NCBI RefSeq assembly: GCF_022376445.1
Contig: NW_025954980.1
Location: 1-64,000 of the forward strand
DNA: 64,000 nucleotides
Direction of reading: 5' to 3'
Source: Fomitopsis serialis
Taxonomy: Eukaryota; Basidiomycota; Agaricomycetes; Polyporales; Fomitopsidaceae
Each line of letters opens with the position of its first letter. Position 1 is the stretch's first letter. The translations under genes were made by a program, and so were the position numbers. A model generated the notes under the pieces. The model saw nothing but the letters and a program-made list of their open reading frames with translations, was not told the origin of the DNA and searched no databases. Shown one piece after another: positions 11,355 to 22,816 of this stretch.

Positions 11355-12924
11355 ATGTCGAACCAACGGTACTTCCGCTTCACGCTCACACTGCTCATCA
11401 AACTCTACATCTACCTGGCCCGTGGGGAATATTTCGACTTCCTCGCGCCTCTTGCACATCTGGTCGTGTTCGAGGCTCGGTACATGTCCAACGGCATCCT
11501 GCTCTGGGCGATAGTTCACTTTGGCCCTGTGGCGGTCTTCTTCGGTCTCCTCAATGTCTACGCGCAGCTCCTCGGGTTTGGTAATCGATTCTCCCGGTTC
11601 GAGAGAGAGCTTGTCAAGGTCTGTCGCCGAGTCTGTGTGCATTGAGTTTCTCGTAACCTCGCCCATTTAGGAATGGGTTGCCGACAGTCATCCTCAATGT
11701 CACCGCCAGACCAACTTTCCTAGGCCTGCTTCCGTCAGGGTAGCCACGATTGCCCGGCTCAGAATTCGAAACATCGAAGATTACCAGAAGCTCGCCCTGC
11801 GTCTCAGGCTCGAACTGGATTCTGAGACCATGAAGAACACCCCGCAGCAGCCTCGTACATACCCAGTAGTCAAGCCGCAGCTCGTGCACAAGGCTCCCTC
11901 TTCCAACAGCTCTGACATCCGGTGGACCCCGCGCATGTACGTCCAGGAACTGAACCACCAGAAGTCTATTGCACGGCACCATACCAAAGATGTGCACCAG
12001 GAGGCAGACGCGTCGATCAACGAGCTCAAGGCCGCTCTGGCGACTATGGCTGGGCAGCACAACAAGCTCGAGGCCGAAGTCGACTCCGTGACCACAAAGC
12101 GCAAGAATCTGCCAAGGTCGACTCTCTGACGTCTCGCAATGCTACTCTCGAACAGGACGTGCGCGACATCACCGCGGCAAAGACCACCGCCGAAGAGGAA
12201 GTCAGGCGCCTCTCGACTCTCAGTCAGCCCGCCTACACCTACGGTACTGCCGTTGGGCGGAGGACGAAGGGCAGGCCCGCGAAGGCCGTCGCTCTCTACG
12301 CGAAGCACGCACGCGCCCTCCGCTGCATCCACTACAAGCACTCAGACGCGACTGCTACTAAACTCACCTCCACTCAGTGCACCCTCGCTACCTCAGAGGC
12401 TCACCCCAAGAGCGTGCGTCAGGACCTCGGCATTCTGCAACGGGCGATCGACGATGCGTACGGTCCTCTGGGCCCTGTCATGATGGCGCACCTCGCAGCT
12501 AGGGGCCTCCATCTTCTGCGCCTTCAAGCACGACGAACGCGATATGGTAGCTTTAATCTCGGAATTCGCGGTCCTCTTGGCGCACGAGGGTTCTGGTCCC
12601 GTTTCTGGTGCTGTTTCGGTCGATATGGTCTGCGACGAAGACTCTAGTCAGCCTGGAATGATCGATGCGATGGAGTCGATGTGTGTGGAAATGACCTCTC
12701 TCCGCTCTGCGCCCGATCTGGACGTTACTCTAGTCGACATGGACATGGATCCGGACATGGCGACTCCGGACAAGGTCGTCCCAGTTGGCGCCAGCGTCCC
12801 CCTCCACTGGACATACCGGCGGCAGCCTCTGGCCACTCCCAGCACCACTAGCAGCTATGTTCCCCAGGCTGCCGCGCCAATGATTGACGTACAGATGGCT
12901 CCTCGCTCTGTATTTCAGCACTAG
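11355..12924 (+). pseudogene. Membrane plus coiled-coil protein with broken frames
   Basis: The first exon starts MSNQRYFRFTLTLLIKLYIY and encodes two hydrophobic segments with strongly GC-ending codons. An intron of about 53 nt (donor after 11,619) leads into EWVADSHPQCH and a charged region that becomes a coiled coil (KLEAEVDSV). Near 12,080-12,110 the coiled-coil pattern leaves this frame and continues in another (AQESAKVDSLTSRNATLEQD, then AAKTTAEEEVRRL). A second jump is needed near 12,500 to reach FKHDERDMVALISEF and the acidic tail that ends RSVFQH-stop at 12,924. No GT-AG intron explains either jump. It is therefore either a recent pseudogene or a gene with sequencing indels. The family was not recognised. 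Confidence 0.55.
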
Positions 12925-13955
12925 AGCACGCCAGCTCCGGGCGTGCCAAGGAAGTACGTCGCGGCCGCGCGTGCTAAGGTACTCAACATGCTCGCCTCTC
13001 CAACACCGAAGGGACGCCCGGGCCCCTGCAGTCCATCCCTGAATCTGACTCTTTGACGCGGTTCGATGCGCTGGAACAGGGAGAGGTGCGTGCGCTGTCT
13101 GCGCGATGCCGAGATCGTCGCTGATCCCTTTCAGGCGCTGTTCAGGGTGCTCTGACAGGCGATGGCTCTCGCTTGAAGTCCACATACGGACGGGCGGGGG
13201 CAGTAGAGGCTCAGCTGACCGTTGCTAGTTCATGGACCGTGAGCCCTCATAACGCTCACGGTTCATGAACTAGCAATGGTCAACAAGCAAATGGACGCAT
13301 TTGCAAATACTCTCGGTCCTTCTCAATTATCTGGATCTTGGTTCGTGCATTCATCTACTATCTCTTACTTAAGATGTCTGGACAGGTACACTTTTTCACC
13401 TGTCGTTATCCGCACAATTGCTCAAGTGACTGTCTTTACTTTTGTCAACACCTTGATCACGGCTACTTCATGTTCGTCCAGACATCCTGAATCAAGACCT
13501 CTCAAGTCATGCATCATCATCGTCAGGCACATGCATCTCACACGTCGTGCATATACTCAATTGGTTCGTCTTCTTAATCTCTGACATGTCTCTCTGCTGA
13601 CACCTTAGTCTTCAAGTTGTGATAGCGATCACAAGTAACATTTTTCGGAGCTCGTCGCTACCTCACCTACCTGTATCATGCGAAGACGATCAAATACCGG
13701 ATGCTTCGGCCTTGTTCCTCAGAGGGTCTGCAGCACCTCGAGTGCGTTCCCCTCTACATCGCCTGTGTGTTCTTACGAGTGGTTTGAACGGCCTCGACAC
13801 ACTGATCCATATATCTTGATTCATGTCTATTCTGGAGCCTGAACTCAACTACGGTGTATCCTTGGGACTGTCGGTTTCTAGAACATGTCTGTCTATCGGG
13901 CTGGATGTTCCTGATACAGAAAAGTGTACTATTACAGATATCCAACGCTTTAATA
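12925..13955. other. Intergenic stretch with a hairpin
   Basis: No gene was recognised between the coiled-coil gene and the stop codon of the second HNH gene. The left part holds the long hairpin described separately. The rest is AT-richer, with short hydrophobic frames that do not join. Confidence 0.45.
13216..13282. repeat. Near-perfect inverted repeat (28-nt arms, 11-nt loop)
   Basis: The left arm 13,216-13,243 and right arm 13,255-13,282 are reverse complements with two mismatches, separated by CCCTCATAACG. It lies about 290 nt after the coiled-coil stop codon. There is no T-run after it, so it is not a bacterial-style terminator. It may be a very small inverted-repeat element or a transcribed hairpin. 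Confidence 0.85.
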
Positions 13956-15430
13956 CTACTCAAAGTAGTATCCATCGTCCGTATCGTCCGTATCCTCACA
14001 TCGTCGCCTCAGCTTTTCCGCAATCACGCACTCCAGGACTTCTCTCCCAATGATCGTTTGGAATATCTCATCGGAGGGATCAAAGTCATCGAGAGTACCC
14101 TCCTCGTCAAGACCGTTCTCCACAAGATATGAATTGACCGTTTGAGGGTCGTAGTCGGTCTGAATGTCGCCGCCAATGAAGTGAACACATAACGTGTGGC
14201 GGAAATGCTCGCGGAAGAAGTTGTGTGAGGCAGAACCTTTCGGATTTACTTCAAGATGAGCAGGTAGGCCGGCGTGCTTCGCTGTTTCGTCGAAGATGCG
14301 AATTCGATTCCCGTCCTGGAGATGCCAGCATGGGAGCCGTGGTTAGCATATGGGTACCGACGAGGCATTCATCAACTGACATCAACGTCGACGCTGAATG
14401 CATTCACGTGCCACAATTTATAGATGTCATCCCGCACGCTCATGAGGTTGTCAGGATTTTGGAAACCTTCGGTTCGCGGGAAGAACGGCCTTTCCGCGCT
14501 GAGCGTTGTGATCTGAAACCGTGGTCAATACTACGCAACCCAGTGACGTTGGACTAATATACGCACGTAGCGTGCCATCCCTGGAGGGTATATCCAATGC
14601 ACGTCCACAGGGTCGTTATCCATAGCCGTATATCTTGTGAATATACACTTGACGCCATCACGCTTGGAGACCTCGTCGCGAAAAGGAGCCGGTATGTCGT
14701 ACTATGTAACACAGGCGTCCGAAGTCAATGGGGAACAACAGATGGGAACGGACACCAAAAGCTCACCCGCGCTAAGCTCTCGAGGCCACCAGGCGTTCGC
14801 GTGGCCTCGAACGCGATCTTCCTCGTCTCCAATGACACGACGTGGTAAGAGCCATTAAAGGGAAGCCGCCGGACGATGAACGACCCTCGATCTACGCAGG
14901 GTAGGACACCTCAGCTGAGACCTCGGTACACGGAAATCATGTGCGTGCGCTACCTACCCAAGTAGAAACAGCCATAATCTCCAGTCTCCAGAGCCTCAGA
15001 GGACGAGACAGCCTCCAACGGGTCGGGGTAGTACTGGAACGGGGCCATCCGGCGCAACGACACGCGGCCCACTTGCATGACGCTCGCGCCACCAAGACCG
15101 GCGAGCATATTGACCCAACGGAGAAGAGTGCCCGCTGTGACGGGACCGACAACGCTCGAATTGAAGCCTGAATTAGCGGGAGGCAGTAAGACGTTCGCAA
15201 CACGTCGGCACGGGAACATACAGGCTATCAGTTCGGACAGAGGGGTCGAAGGCCACCATATGAAGATATCGGCGTGGCGCGACTGCGCCAGCCTGGATGC
15301 ATGCGCCCGGGATGTAGGCATCTCGCGGATGGATGGCTTGAAGCTCGCGTGCTGCGAATTGGGAATGCGCGGTGTTGTATGCCAATGAATGCGACTGAGG
15401 CCTCAGCTTCACCGTCACAAAATGTTCCAC
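13956..15430 (-). CDS. Second HNH-nuclease-type protein
   Basis: The 3' half is clear on the minus strand. It runs APFRDEVSKRDGVKCIFTR, VDVHWIYPP, then after an intron NPDNLMSVRDDIYKLWHVN and FSVDVD, then after another intron GLPAHLEVNPKGS, FFREHFRHTLCVHFIGGDI and an acidic tail ending GYYFE-stop at 13,956. This follows the fungal HNH pattern in which the first His (VHW), the Asn (DNL) and the last His (LWH) are spaced over about 70 residues. It belongs to a different subgroup from the gene at 6.3 kb. The 5' half is less certain. MEHFVTVKLRPQSHS at 15,430 is the best start, and LLRWVNMLAGLGGASVMQV (about 15,060-15,120) appears to be an internal exon, but I could not prove every splice join. 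Confidence 0.65.
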
Positions 15431-15983
15431 CGCGTTGAGGTGGAACTAGAGTCTGTATATAAATTATGTAAGACGTACTTGTCGATGTGAACCACGTTAC
15501 TTACTCACATGCCAATGGCGCTAACGTCTCTGGCGACTCTCCACCAAGCGGCGCAAGCGACCAGGTGGAGGTAGAGGGCATACCACCGGATCGAAGTTCC
15601 ATACAACAAAATTCACAGTGCGCTCAGACCCAGTACGGACAGACGCATATCCAGAATTATCGTGGACGTGTATTCCTTCCAGGCATCCAGAGATGTCACA
15701 TCTATGCTACCATAACTCGAACCCACAAGCAGACCAGTGTACGACAGACACCCCCTCGGCTCGCCCATCTCGTGCCGACCTCGTTGAAGTCTGTCCCAGA
15801 TGCGAACCGTCATGTAGAACTCCATTCCAATCAACCGGAACAGACAATGTAGACCATGCCAACTCGAGCATGCCCAGTTGCTGCGTCGCACGCAACACCT
15901 TCGGGCCCACACAGCACGACGAAACGCACCCATCCAACTCATGACTCGCGACTCACCCAGCCGGGCCGTCACCCACCCCCTCC
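15431..15983. other. Intergenic stretch, no gene seen
   Basis: This is the gap between the start of the second HNH gene and the stop of the F-box gene, both on the minus strand. Short frames only. Confidence 0.4.
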
Positions 15984-18186
15984 CTACAGAAACTCGCTCG
16001 GATGCCTCCACTCCGCGTCCTCGCACCCATACGACTGCAGCCACTCCCGCACGTTCCAGTGCCCCCGCGCCTCCGGCCACGCCTGCAGCCGCACCCGGCC
16101 GTCCTCGCGCTCGACGGTATAATAGTCGTCGTCCACGCGCGCGACGCGCACCGTCGGGAACCCCGCGTCGACCACCGCCGCGGCGTCCGCGACGTCGAAC
16201 TGCGTGAGCCCGATGAACTGCAGGTTCGGCGGGAGGCCCGGGCGCATTTGCTGCAGCGCACAGGACGAGGGCAAGGAACAAATGAGGAGGAGAGCACGTC
16301 AGCGCGGTCGCGGTCAGGGGAGAGGCGAAGGAGCGTACCGAGACGAACCCGAGCGCTTCCGTGGACGACTCCGCCTGCAGCGAGAGCGCGATGACGCCGC
16401 GGGGCACGAGCCACATCGCCACCGCCGCAGCGACGTCCTTCGGGAGCGTCGCCGTCAGCGTCCTCAGCTCCGTCAGGCTCGGGAGCACGCCCCACACGCC
16501 CGCGTCGTACCCCAGCCGCTTCTGCGCCCAGTTCGCGCTCGGCACCGACAGCACGAGCGTCTTGAGCGTCCGGCGGTCGCGCAGGAACGCGGAGATCGCG
16601 GGGAAGAGGTCGTGGTCGTTCACGTTGTACCCGAGGAGGCTGAACTCGAAGTGGCGGAGGAACGGGAGCGCGCGCGCCGTGGCGCCCTCGCGGAACTGCG
16701 CGGACGCGTTGCAGTTGAGCACGCACTGCAGGCGCAGGGACTCCAGCTGGTGCCCGTTGCTCAGGATGTCCGAGAACGCGCGCGACTCGGCCGGGAAGAG
16801 GCCGAGGAAGTCGAGGTGCGTCAGGTTGCGGATCGAGAGCGTCTCCGTGGGGAACGTCCAGTGCTGGTTGTGCAGGAAGATCGAGCGGATGGACGCCTTG
16901 TTCTGCATGAGGAACTCCTGCACGTCCGCCGGGTTGCCCCCCGTCGAGACGTACGAGAACTGCGTGATGTGCCGGAAGCGTGGGAACTGCAGCTCCGCGG
17001 TCCCGTCGAGCGGCCTGTACGGATACGGACGAGGTTATAAACGTTCGCGCGGGTTCCTATTTCATATGGAGTGGACCCACATTAGAGACATCCCACGTAA
17101 CCGGTGATTCGCGCCTTCGAGGATGCGCAGGAAGGCGAGCATCTCGCGCAGGCGCATTGAACAGTGGACGTTCTTCAGGTTGGACAATTTTGGTAATGCG
17201 TTCGCCAGCATGCCTGGGACGCCTGAGTCACCCCAGACTGCACGACACCATCGACTCGCTCACCCGTCTGGAAAGTCATCGGCGATACATCGCGCCCCTG
17301 GTAGAACACCCGCAACGTCTTGACATGCTTCGCAAACTCCTTGTCGACGATGATACGTGTCAGGATGTCGGCGCTCTTCTGCGACTCCCTCTTATCCGAT
17401 ACTGAGAGAGACAATTAACACGACCCCGCCGCCCAGCCTCGTCGAGCTCACCGAAAAACAGATCGATCTTTCGAAACAAGAGCTCGCTTGCGATGCGTGA
17501 CAAAATGTGCGGTACGAGGAGAAGGTTTTTGAGATCGCGTGGCGGGAGCCATCGTGCAATCTCCCGCCATATTTCAGTTGAGAAGCCCGGGGTCGTATGC
17601 GGCTGGACCAACGACTGGGCACCGGAAGAATCACCCATCGTTAGCATTCGACCCGTGGACGGCATTCACGGTTACATGGAGGGATGAGGAAAAGGGGACC
17701 GACGCACCTTGCCCGAATTCGTGACATGATGGACCATAAGCGCCTTAGCTTCTGGGTGTTCAGGCTCGATGGCCATGACAGCCTGGAGGTCTGCGGGGGA
17801 CGCCGGGAAGGCGCGTGGTAAGCCGAAACGACCGTCTAGAATGGACCAGATGCCATGCCGACCTTGGTGGGCGCCGACATGAAGTCCGGCAGCAAGCCTA
17901 GCCCTGGCGCGTATCAAGCGGGCTTTGGCAGCATTGGCGGTGGACAGCCCGCTCAGCAAGAGGCAGGACTGGACTGCGTTCTCGATGAGCATTCTAGAGC
18001 TGGCGGGCAGGGGCGAATAGAAATCAGCGATGAGGCAACTACAAATTACTAGACCCGCTAGACCAACCGCTCAGAGGGAAGATGTCCCATGGCGTATAGA
18101 AGCACATCTGCCTTCTGTTCGTCTGAGAGACTTGCGGTGACATCTCGGATGCATGCGTCGATGATTTTTGGGTTGAAGACGCTCAT
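15984..18186 (-). CDS. TPR-like / F-box / leucine-rich protein
   Basis: The start at 18,186 begins MSVFNPKIIDACIRDVTASL. After an intron, a TPR-like segment (NAAKARLIRARARLAAG, then PEHPEAKALM) ends at a GTGCGT donor. The acceptor at about 17,615 joins in frame to the F-box, which contains TPGFSTEIWREIARWLPPRD and LLVPHILSRIASELLFRKI. A branch-like GCTAAC precedes that acceptor. Leucine-rich segments follow, such as LTHLDFLGLFPAESRAF and LKTLVLSVPSANWAQ. After another in-frame intron (donor after FVS) the last exon ends HPSEFL-stop at 15,984. Such proteins are presumed substrate adaptors of SCF ubiquitin ligases, and this class is expanded in Agaricomycetes. The 5' joins are inferred from splice signals and phase. 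Confidence 0.75.
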
Positions 18187-20068
18187 GGTAGTGCGGCACC
18201 GGAGGGGGAAGGATCAACGACCACGATAGGAGGTGAGGATCAAGGAGGCAAGGCTGCTGGAGGGCAAGTGACGAGGGATATAGCCCGACGCTGTGTGAGC
18301 GATCTCGCAGCCTCGTAACACGCCGGGTGAACGTCGGACCAGGCGATGAGTAAAAGCGACCGCACGCGAACGCTGGACGTTGAACGCTGGTTTCCACCGC
18401 GTTCCCCACAGCTTCCAGTTGCTGCTGCGTGAGATGCGAACATGGTGGTCAATGCAGACGTACACATGTGGGCTCTGTGAAACACCCACAAACGCAGGAG
18501 AACGAGGAGGACTTATATGGGCGAGGAGGCAGCAGGCGGGGGCAGGGCGTCCGGGCGTGGTTGTGGTCCAGATGGTATAAGAACGCGGCCAGCTCTGCCT
18601 GGCCTTCCCATGAGTACCCGCCCAGTCGTCCGTGCCGCCGGATCCTCCTCGTGATCCGGCCCTTGCCGGTTCGCGTCCACGGCGACTCAGTGCGTCTCGT
18701 CTTCGAATGTGAAATGAGGTCGTGCAATGAGGTCGTGCACTGACAACTGTTGTCAGAAATCAGAGGTTTGGGCACCGTGCTGCATCTCTTAGCCTTGGAA
18801 ACATACACACAAGGTGTTTCAACTCACCTCTCCAACATCTACTTTCTATGCTGCGGGCAAAGAAGTGTTCAATCCAGGTTCAGTCCTATTCGAAGCAAGC
18901 CGATCGACGCAGGCTGACAAGGCAAGTTTTCGGGAGCTCGTCCAGGCAGAGTCCAGGCAGAGCGAGGACGTCGTGGTGGGGGACAAGGAAGGTGCTCTGT
19001 GCACATCATCTTATATACCCGCAACCGCATTTGACGTCTGACAGGTTGCGAAGTATCGTAGAATCAGTCGAACACGCCCGGGAGCTTCATTCACCCGCGG
19101 ACCTGCCCCAGAGGAAACATCGCTCGCACACCGAGACCACGGCCACCAGCCACAGTGTCGGCGTGATCGCCGTTCCATCGGAAATGCATAAACGGAGGAA
19201 CCACAACTTGGACGAATGCGGAAGGCAGCTTGCCTCGTTGGGAAGGTGCTGTCTGTCAAGCTCACGGACGTTGTCTCGCTCAGGCATCACCAGACGCCAT
19301 TGGATGCATTGACGGCTCTCGGTTGGCATGTTGCCGGGCTACGCCTCTCTCAAAGTAGAAAGTGGCCAGTGAACGCCGCTGTGTGACAAACTTAGCACTT
19401 GCAATTTCATACTACGAAGGCGGCTCGGCCGGTCCCGAAGGTACCGCTACTGTCACCCACGCACGCGGAGGAGTAGGCTCCGTACTTGCTTCGTACTGTC
19501 AAAAATCAGTGGACAGCAAGCGCAGAGATTAAAAAACAAACCCCGCAGAAGAGGGAAAGTCTCGCTCCTTGGCATGTCGCTGCAGTGAGGGTGCAGACTA
19601 GGAAGACAAAGGGGGGGCCGCTTCTAGGGTGCCCTCACAGTACCATGTCAAGATACAGCACAGGCACAGACGGATCTGCGGAAGACATCAGAAGACACCG
19701 CGGCGAGTACTGTCAATCGTAGTACCACATGTACTTGGAGGCATCAGCACCGAAGGTCGGCTTTCGAAGCGTATAGATAGGCACACTCGCCCGGACACGA
19801 CGCCACGACACTCACATGATCTGCACCTCACCGCTACCTTCGGCGAGCATGCTTAAGCATACACCCGACGACTTGAAGACGCAGAGTTGATGAAAACCAA
19901 TTATAATTTTCGGAGCGGCATAGTCGCGTCAGTCCGTCCAGACATGTCGTCCTACCACACTGCGTGCCATAATCTGGCACAAATGCGAGGTCAGAGGAAG
20001 CGCAGATGACGGAGGAGGCCGGGGCGCACCTAGCTCTAAGACTACGTCTGTGCGTGGAGGTGCGGCCT
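18187..20068. other. Intergenic stretch, about 1.9 kb, no gene seen
   Basis: It lies upstream of the F-box gene and downstream of QCR6. Several frames of 60-150 codons exist, but they are arginine-, serine- and histidine-rich shadows with no conserved motif or splice pattern. It contains a TATA-like ACTTATATGG near 18,512. Confidence 0.4.
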
Positions 20069-20746
20069 CTACTTGAGCTTCGCGAACAGCTTGGGCGCGA
20101 CGCAGCCCTGGAAAAAAGACGAGTCAGCTCACGCACATGCAGCTGTCGGGCCGTAGGGACGTACGTCGACGCAGTGCATCATGCTTGAACGGACCAGATC
20201 AGTCCGGAACACGATAACACATGACGAAAGAAGACTCACTGGTCTATCCGGGCGAAAGACAGGCGTTCGTGGCAGGTCAGCGGGTAGCCCAAACAAAATG
20301 ACAACATACGCACAGCTGCACGCAAGAAACCCTCAGCGCTCAGCACACACGACAGATCAGGAAAAAACAAATCGACGCACAATTCCTCGATGCAGTCCTC
20401 GTGCTTGTGGCCGTTGCCGGAGCTGACCCTCTCCTCGCAGTGCCGGAAGTGCTCCGTCGCCGACTTGCACTTCGCCGACTCCTCGCACTCTTCGCGGAGC
20501 GCAGGCAGGATCTACCAACCCCCAGCCCGCTCAGCCACGGCGTCCACCCAGAATAAGAAATAACAACCAACGCACGTCCTCCGGCTCCTCCTCCTCCTCC
20601 TCGGCCTCGGCCTCACCCCCCTCCTCCGCGCCCTCCTCCGGCTCGTCAGGCGTCGCCTCCTCCTTATGCGCCTCCACCTCCGGGGGCGGCGCGTCCGCGT
20701 GCGCGACGGGCAGGAACGACGAGAAGAACGACGACAGGCTGCTCAT
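20069..20746 (-). CDS. QCR6: Cytochrome bc1 complex subunit 6 (hinge protein)
   Basis: The start at 20,746 gives MSSLSSFFSSFLPVAHADAP followed by a long Glu-rich segment, the hallmark of this acidic subunit that helps cytochrome c1 interact with cytochrome c at the inner mitochondrial membrane. Exon 2 carries LREECEESAKCKSATEHF, RHCEERVSSGNG and HKHEDCIEE. A small exon gives FMMHCVD, and the last gives GCVAPKLFAKLK-stop at 20,069. The conserved cysteines (ECEES, AKCKS, RHCEE, EDCIE, MHCVD, GCVAP) fit the family's disulfide-linked helical hairpin. All joins are in frame. An upstream in-frame extension exists, but the family begins at this methionine. Confidence 0.93.
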
Positions 20747-21044
20747 GGCAAGATAGAAACGCAGATTGCGCGAACGAAATGGGGACAGCGGTGACGAGGG
20801 GCACGGAAAGAGTCGCGTTGGGCGAGCGGCAACGCCCGAGCCCGGCCGCGCGTTGCCGGACCCGGGTGCGGGCGTGGGAGCCAATCAGAGGCAGGCGTTT
20901 ACGACTGAGGAGGACTTGGTGTGCGCATAAGTTATGTGGAACTGGGAGGATGCTGGAAACGCTGTAGCCAAGTTATATGTCGAGGGGCACGCGCACGAGA
21001 CGAGCACGGGTACAAATATATATTCATTTTGACTGTCAGGAGGA

Positions 21045-22816
21045 TCAGCCAAGTTCCAACACAGTAACCATCCCCTGCGACGACGCCAACGCCACCACGC
21101 CCAGCTCCTCCACATAGTCCATCGCCGTCCAATTCCCCGCACTCCCGCTCGCCGCCCGGCGCACATACACCGTCCGCGCCCTCACACCGCTCCCCCTCTC
21201 CCCATCCTCGCCCTCGCCCCCGTCCCCGCCTTCCGCACCGAGCATCGGCCCCGCGAACATCGCGCCCGCAAGCACCTCCGGCTGCTGTGCAGTCAGCCCC
21301 GCACCCGCTACCTCCGACTGGTGCACGTCCAGCGCGGTGAGGTCGGCGCTCCGCGCCCCGCGCGGCATTATCCACACGGCGGTGCCGTGCGGCCCGAGGA
21401 CGATGTCCGTGCAGCGCAGGATGCCGCGCACGGATGGCGAGGAGAGGCCCGAGTGGACAGGCGGAAAGATGTAGGGAGCAAGGGGATGGCGGGCGTGGTC
21501 CTCGCCGGGGCCTGCAGACGTGGTGGGGTCTTCGGTAGTGTCCGTGGCCGGGTCTTGTGGCGGGTCGTCCGCTGTGTACGCCGGGTTCGGCTCGAGCACG
21601 AAGAGGTCGAGCATGTGCGTGTCGGACATCCAAGGGTCGTCGCTCTCCGCGCGCAGGAGGATGGAGAGCGGCTTGACAGCACTGTCTACATCTTGCCCGC
21701 GCGTCTGCACGTTCACGCTGACGCCGTCGATCCAGCCGAAGGAATAACGAGCGAGCGGACGATAACTCGGACACGGCTCGTGGGGAGGTCGCAGGACAGG
21801 CTCTGGGAACAGCTCAATGGACCGCGCGCGCACCACCAGGATGCTCTTGTGTGCGAACACGACTTGAAGGTACCGGTTGTACTGCCCGCCGAATACGCGT
21901 CAGCGAACGCGCCACATTGAGTGAGACAGGGCGGCACCCCTCACTCTCACTTGCCTGGAAGTTCAGGTCGACAGGTTCGTCGGCACCTTGCAGGTGTGCT
22001 ATTTCACCCGTTCTCCAATTGGTGATAACTGTCTGAGATGATTCGTCGCCGTACGCCAATAGGTCGCCCTGCAGCGCAATAGGCCTCATAGCAGCGTCGA
22101 TCACACCCAGGGACTGCAAGGTATCGCTGCCTTTTGCGTCCTTCGCAAGTGACAGTAACTCGATGCGCTGCCGCCTGTCGCGAGAGAATCAGCACAAGCG
22201 TATATATCACACGCGAATGGATATACACACTCTCCGTGAGTCGAAGTCGCGATGAGCGCGTCTGACCCCGCATCTGAATTCACCACCAACCCTGTGATGA
22301 TCGTACTCTTGGGTGACCACTTCGCAATTATCCGCACGCCAGCGCCCCCAACTGAAGTCTCCCAGCAAGTGATGACCGACCAGATCCCTTTAGACAGCGT
22401 CGCAAGCCGTCGTCCGTCGTGCCCAGGCAAGAACCGCACGTCCGTGACCCCCGTCCCGAAGCTCGCATGGAACTCGCTCGCCTCCCTCAGCGGCACCTCC
22501 GGCGACCGCCAAAACGCACCGATCCGTATCGCGCGTCGGACGGCGTGTTCGAGCTGCGCCGTGTCCATGCTGGCGAGCTCCCGGCGGGGGAAGGGATACC
22601 CGGCGAAGAGCACCTGGGCAATGTACGCGTTGCGCCAGACGATGCGGGTGCGCGACATGAGCTGTATGCGCCTGCACGTCTGCCGGGGCGGTGTCACTCG
22701 GCCATAGACCGTGGGATGGGAAGGTGCGCGCGACACACCTGCCTCATCGCGAGGATAGAGCGTACGGGCAGAAAGCTGAAGAGGTGGATGAGAGTATCAT
22801 CGTCGACATCGGACAT
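21045..22816 (-). CDS. F-box protein with long beta-rich C-terminal region
   Basis: The N-terminus MSDVDDDTLIHLFSFLPVRS followed by ILAMRQ is an F-box. After a short intron, TCRRIQLMSRTRIVWRNAY completes it. The rest, over several exons, contains repeating beta-strand-like segments (TDVRFLPGHDGRRLATLSKG, SLGVIDAAMRPIALQGDLLA, VVFAHKSILVVRARSIEL) that suggest a degenerate propeller. This is the common layout of basidiomycete F-box proteins of unknown target. The last exon (21,045-21,860 minus) is long, acidic in its middle, and ends GMVTVLELG-stop. It may act as an SCF adaptor. It lies about 300 nt upstream of QCR6 on the same strand. Confidence 0.7.

Noticed and set aside
11340..11666. Charged minus-strand frame opposite the coiled-coil gene
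   Set aside because: Antisense shadow; the plus frame has GC-ending codons, a clean start and a proper splice join.
16204..17107. Very long Arg-rich plus-strand frames
   Set aside because: They are shadows of the GC-rich F-box gene on the minus strand.
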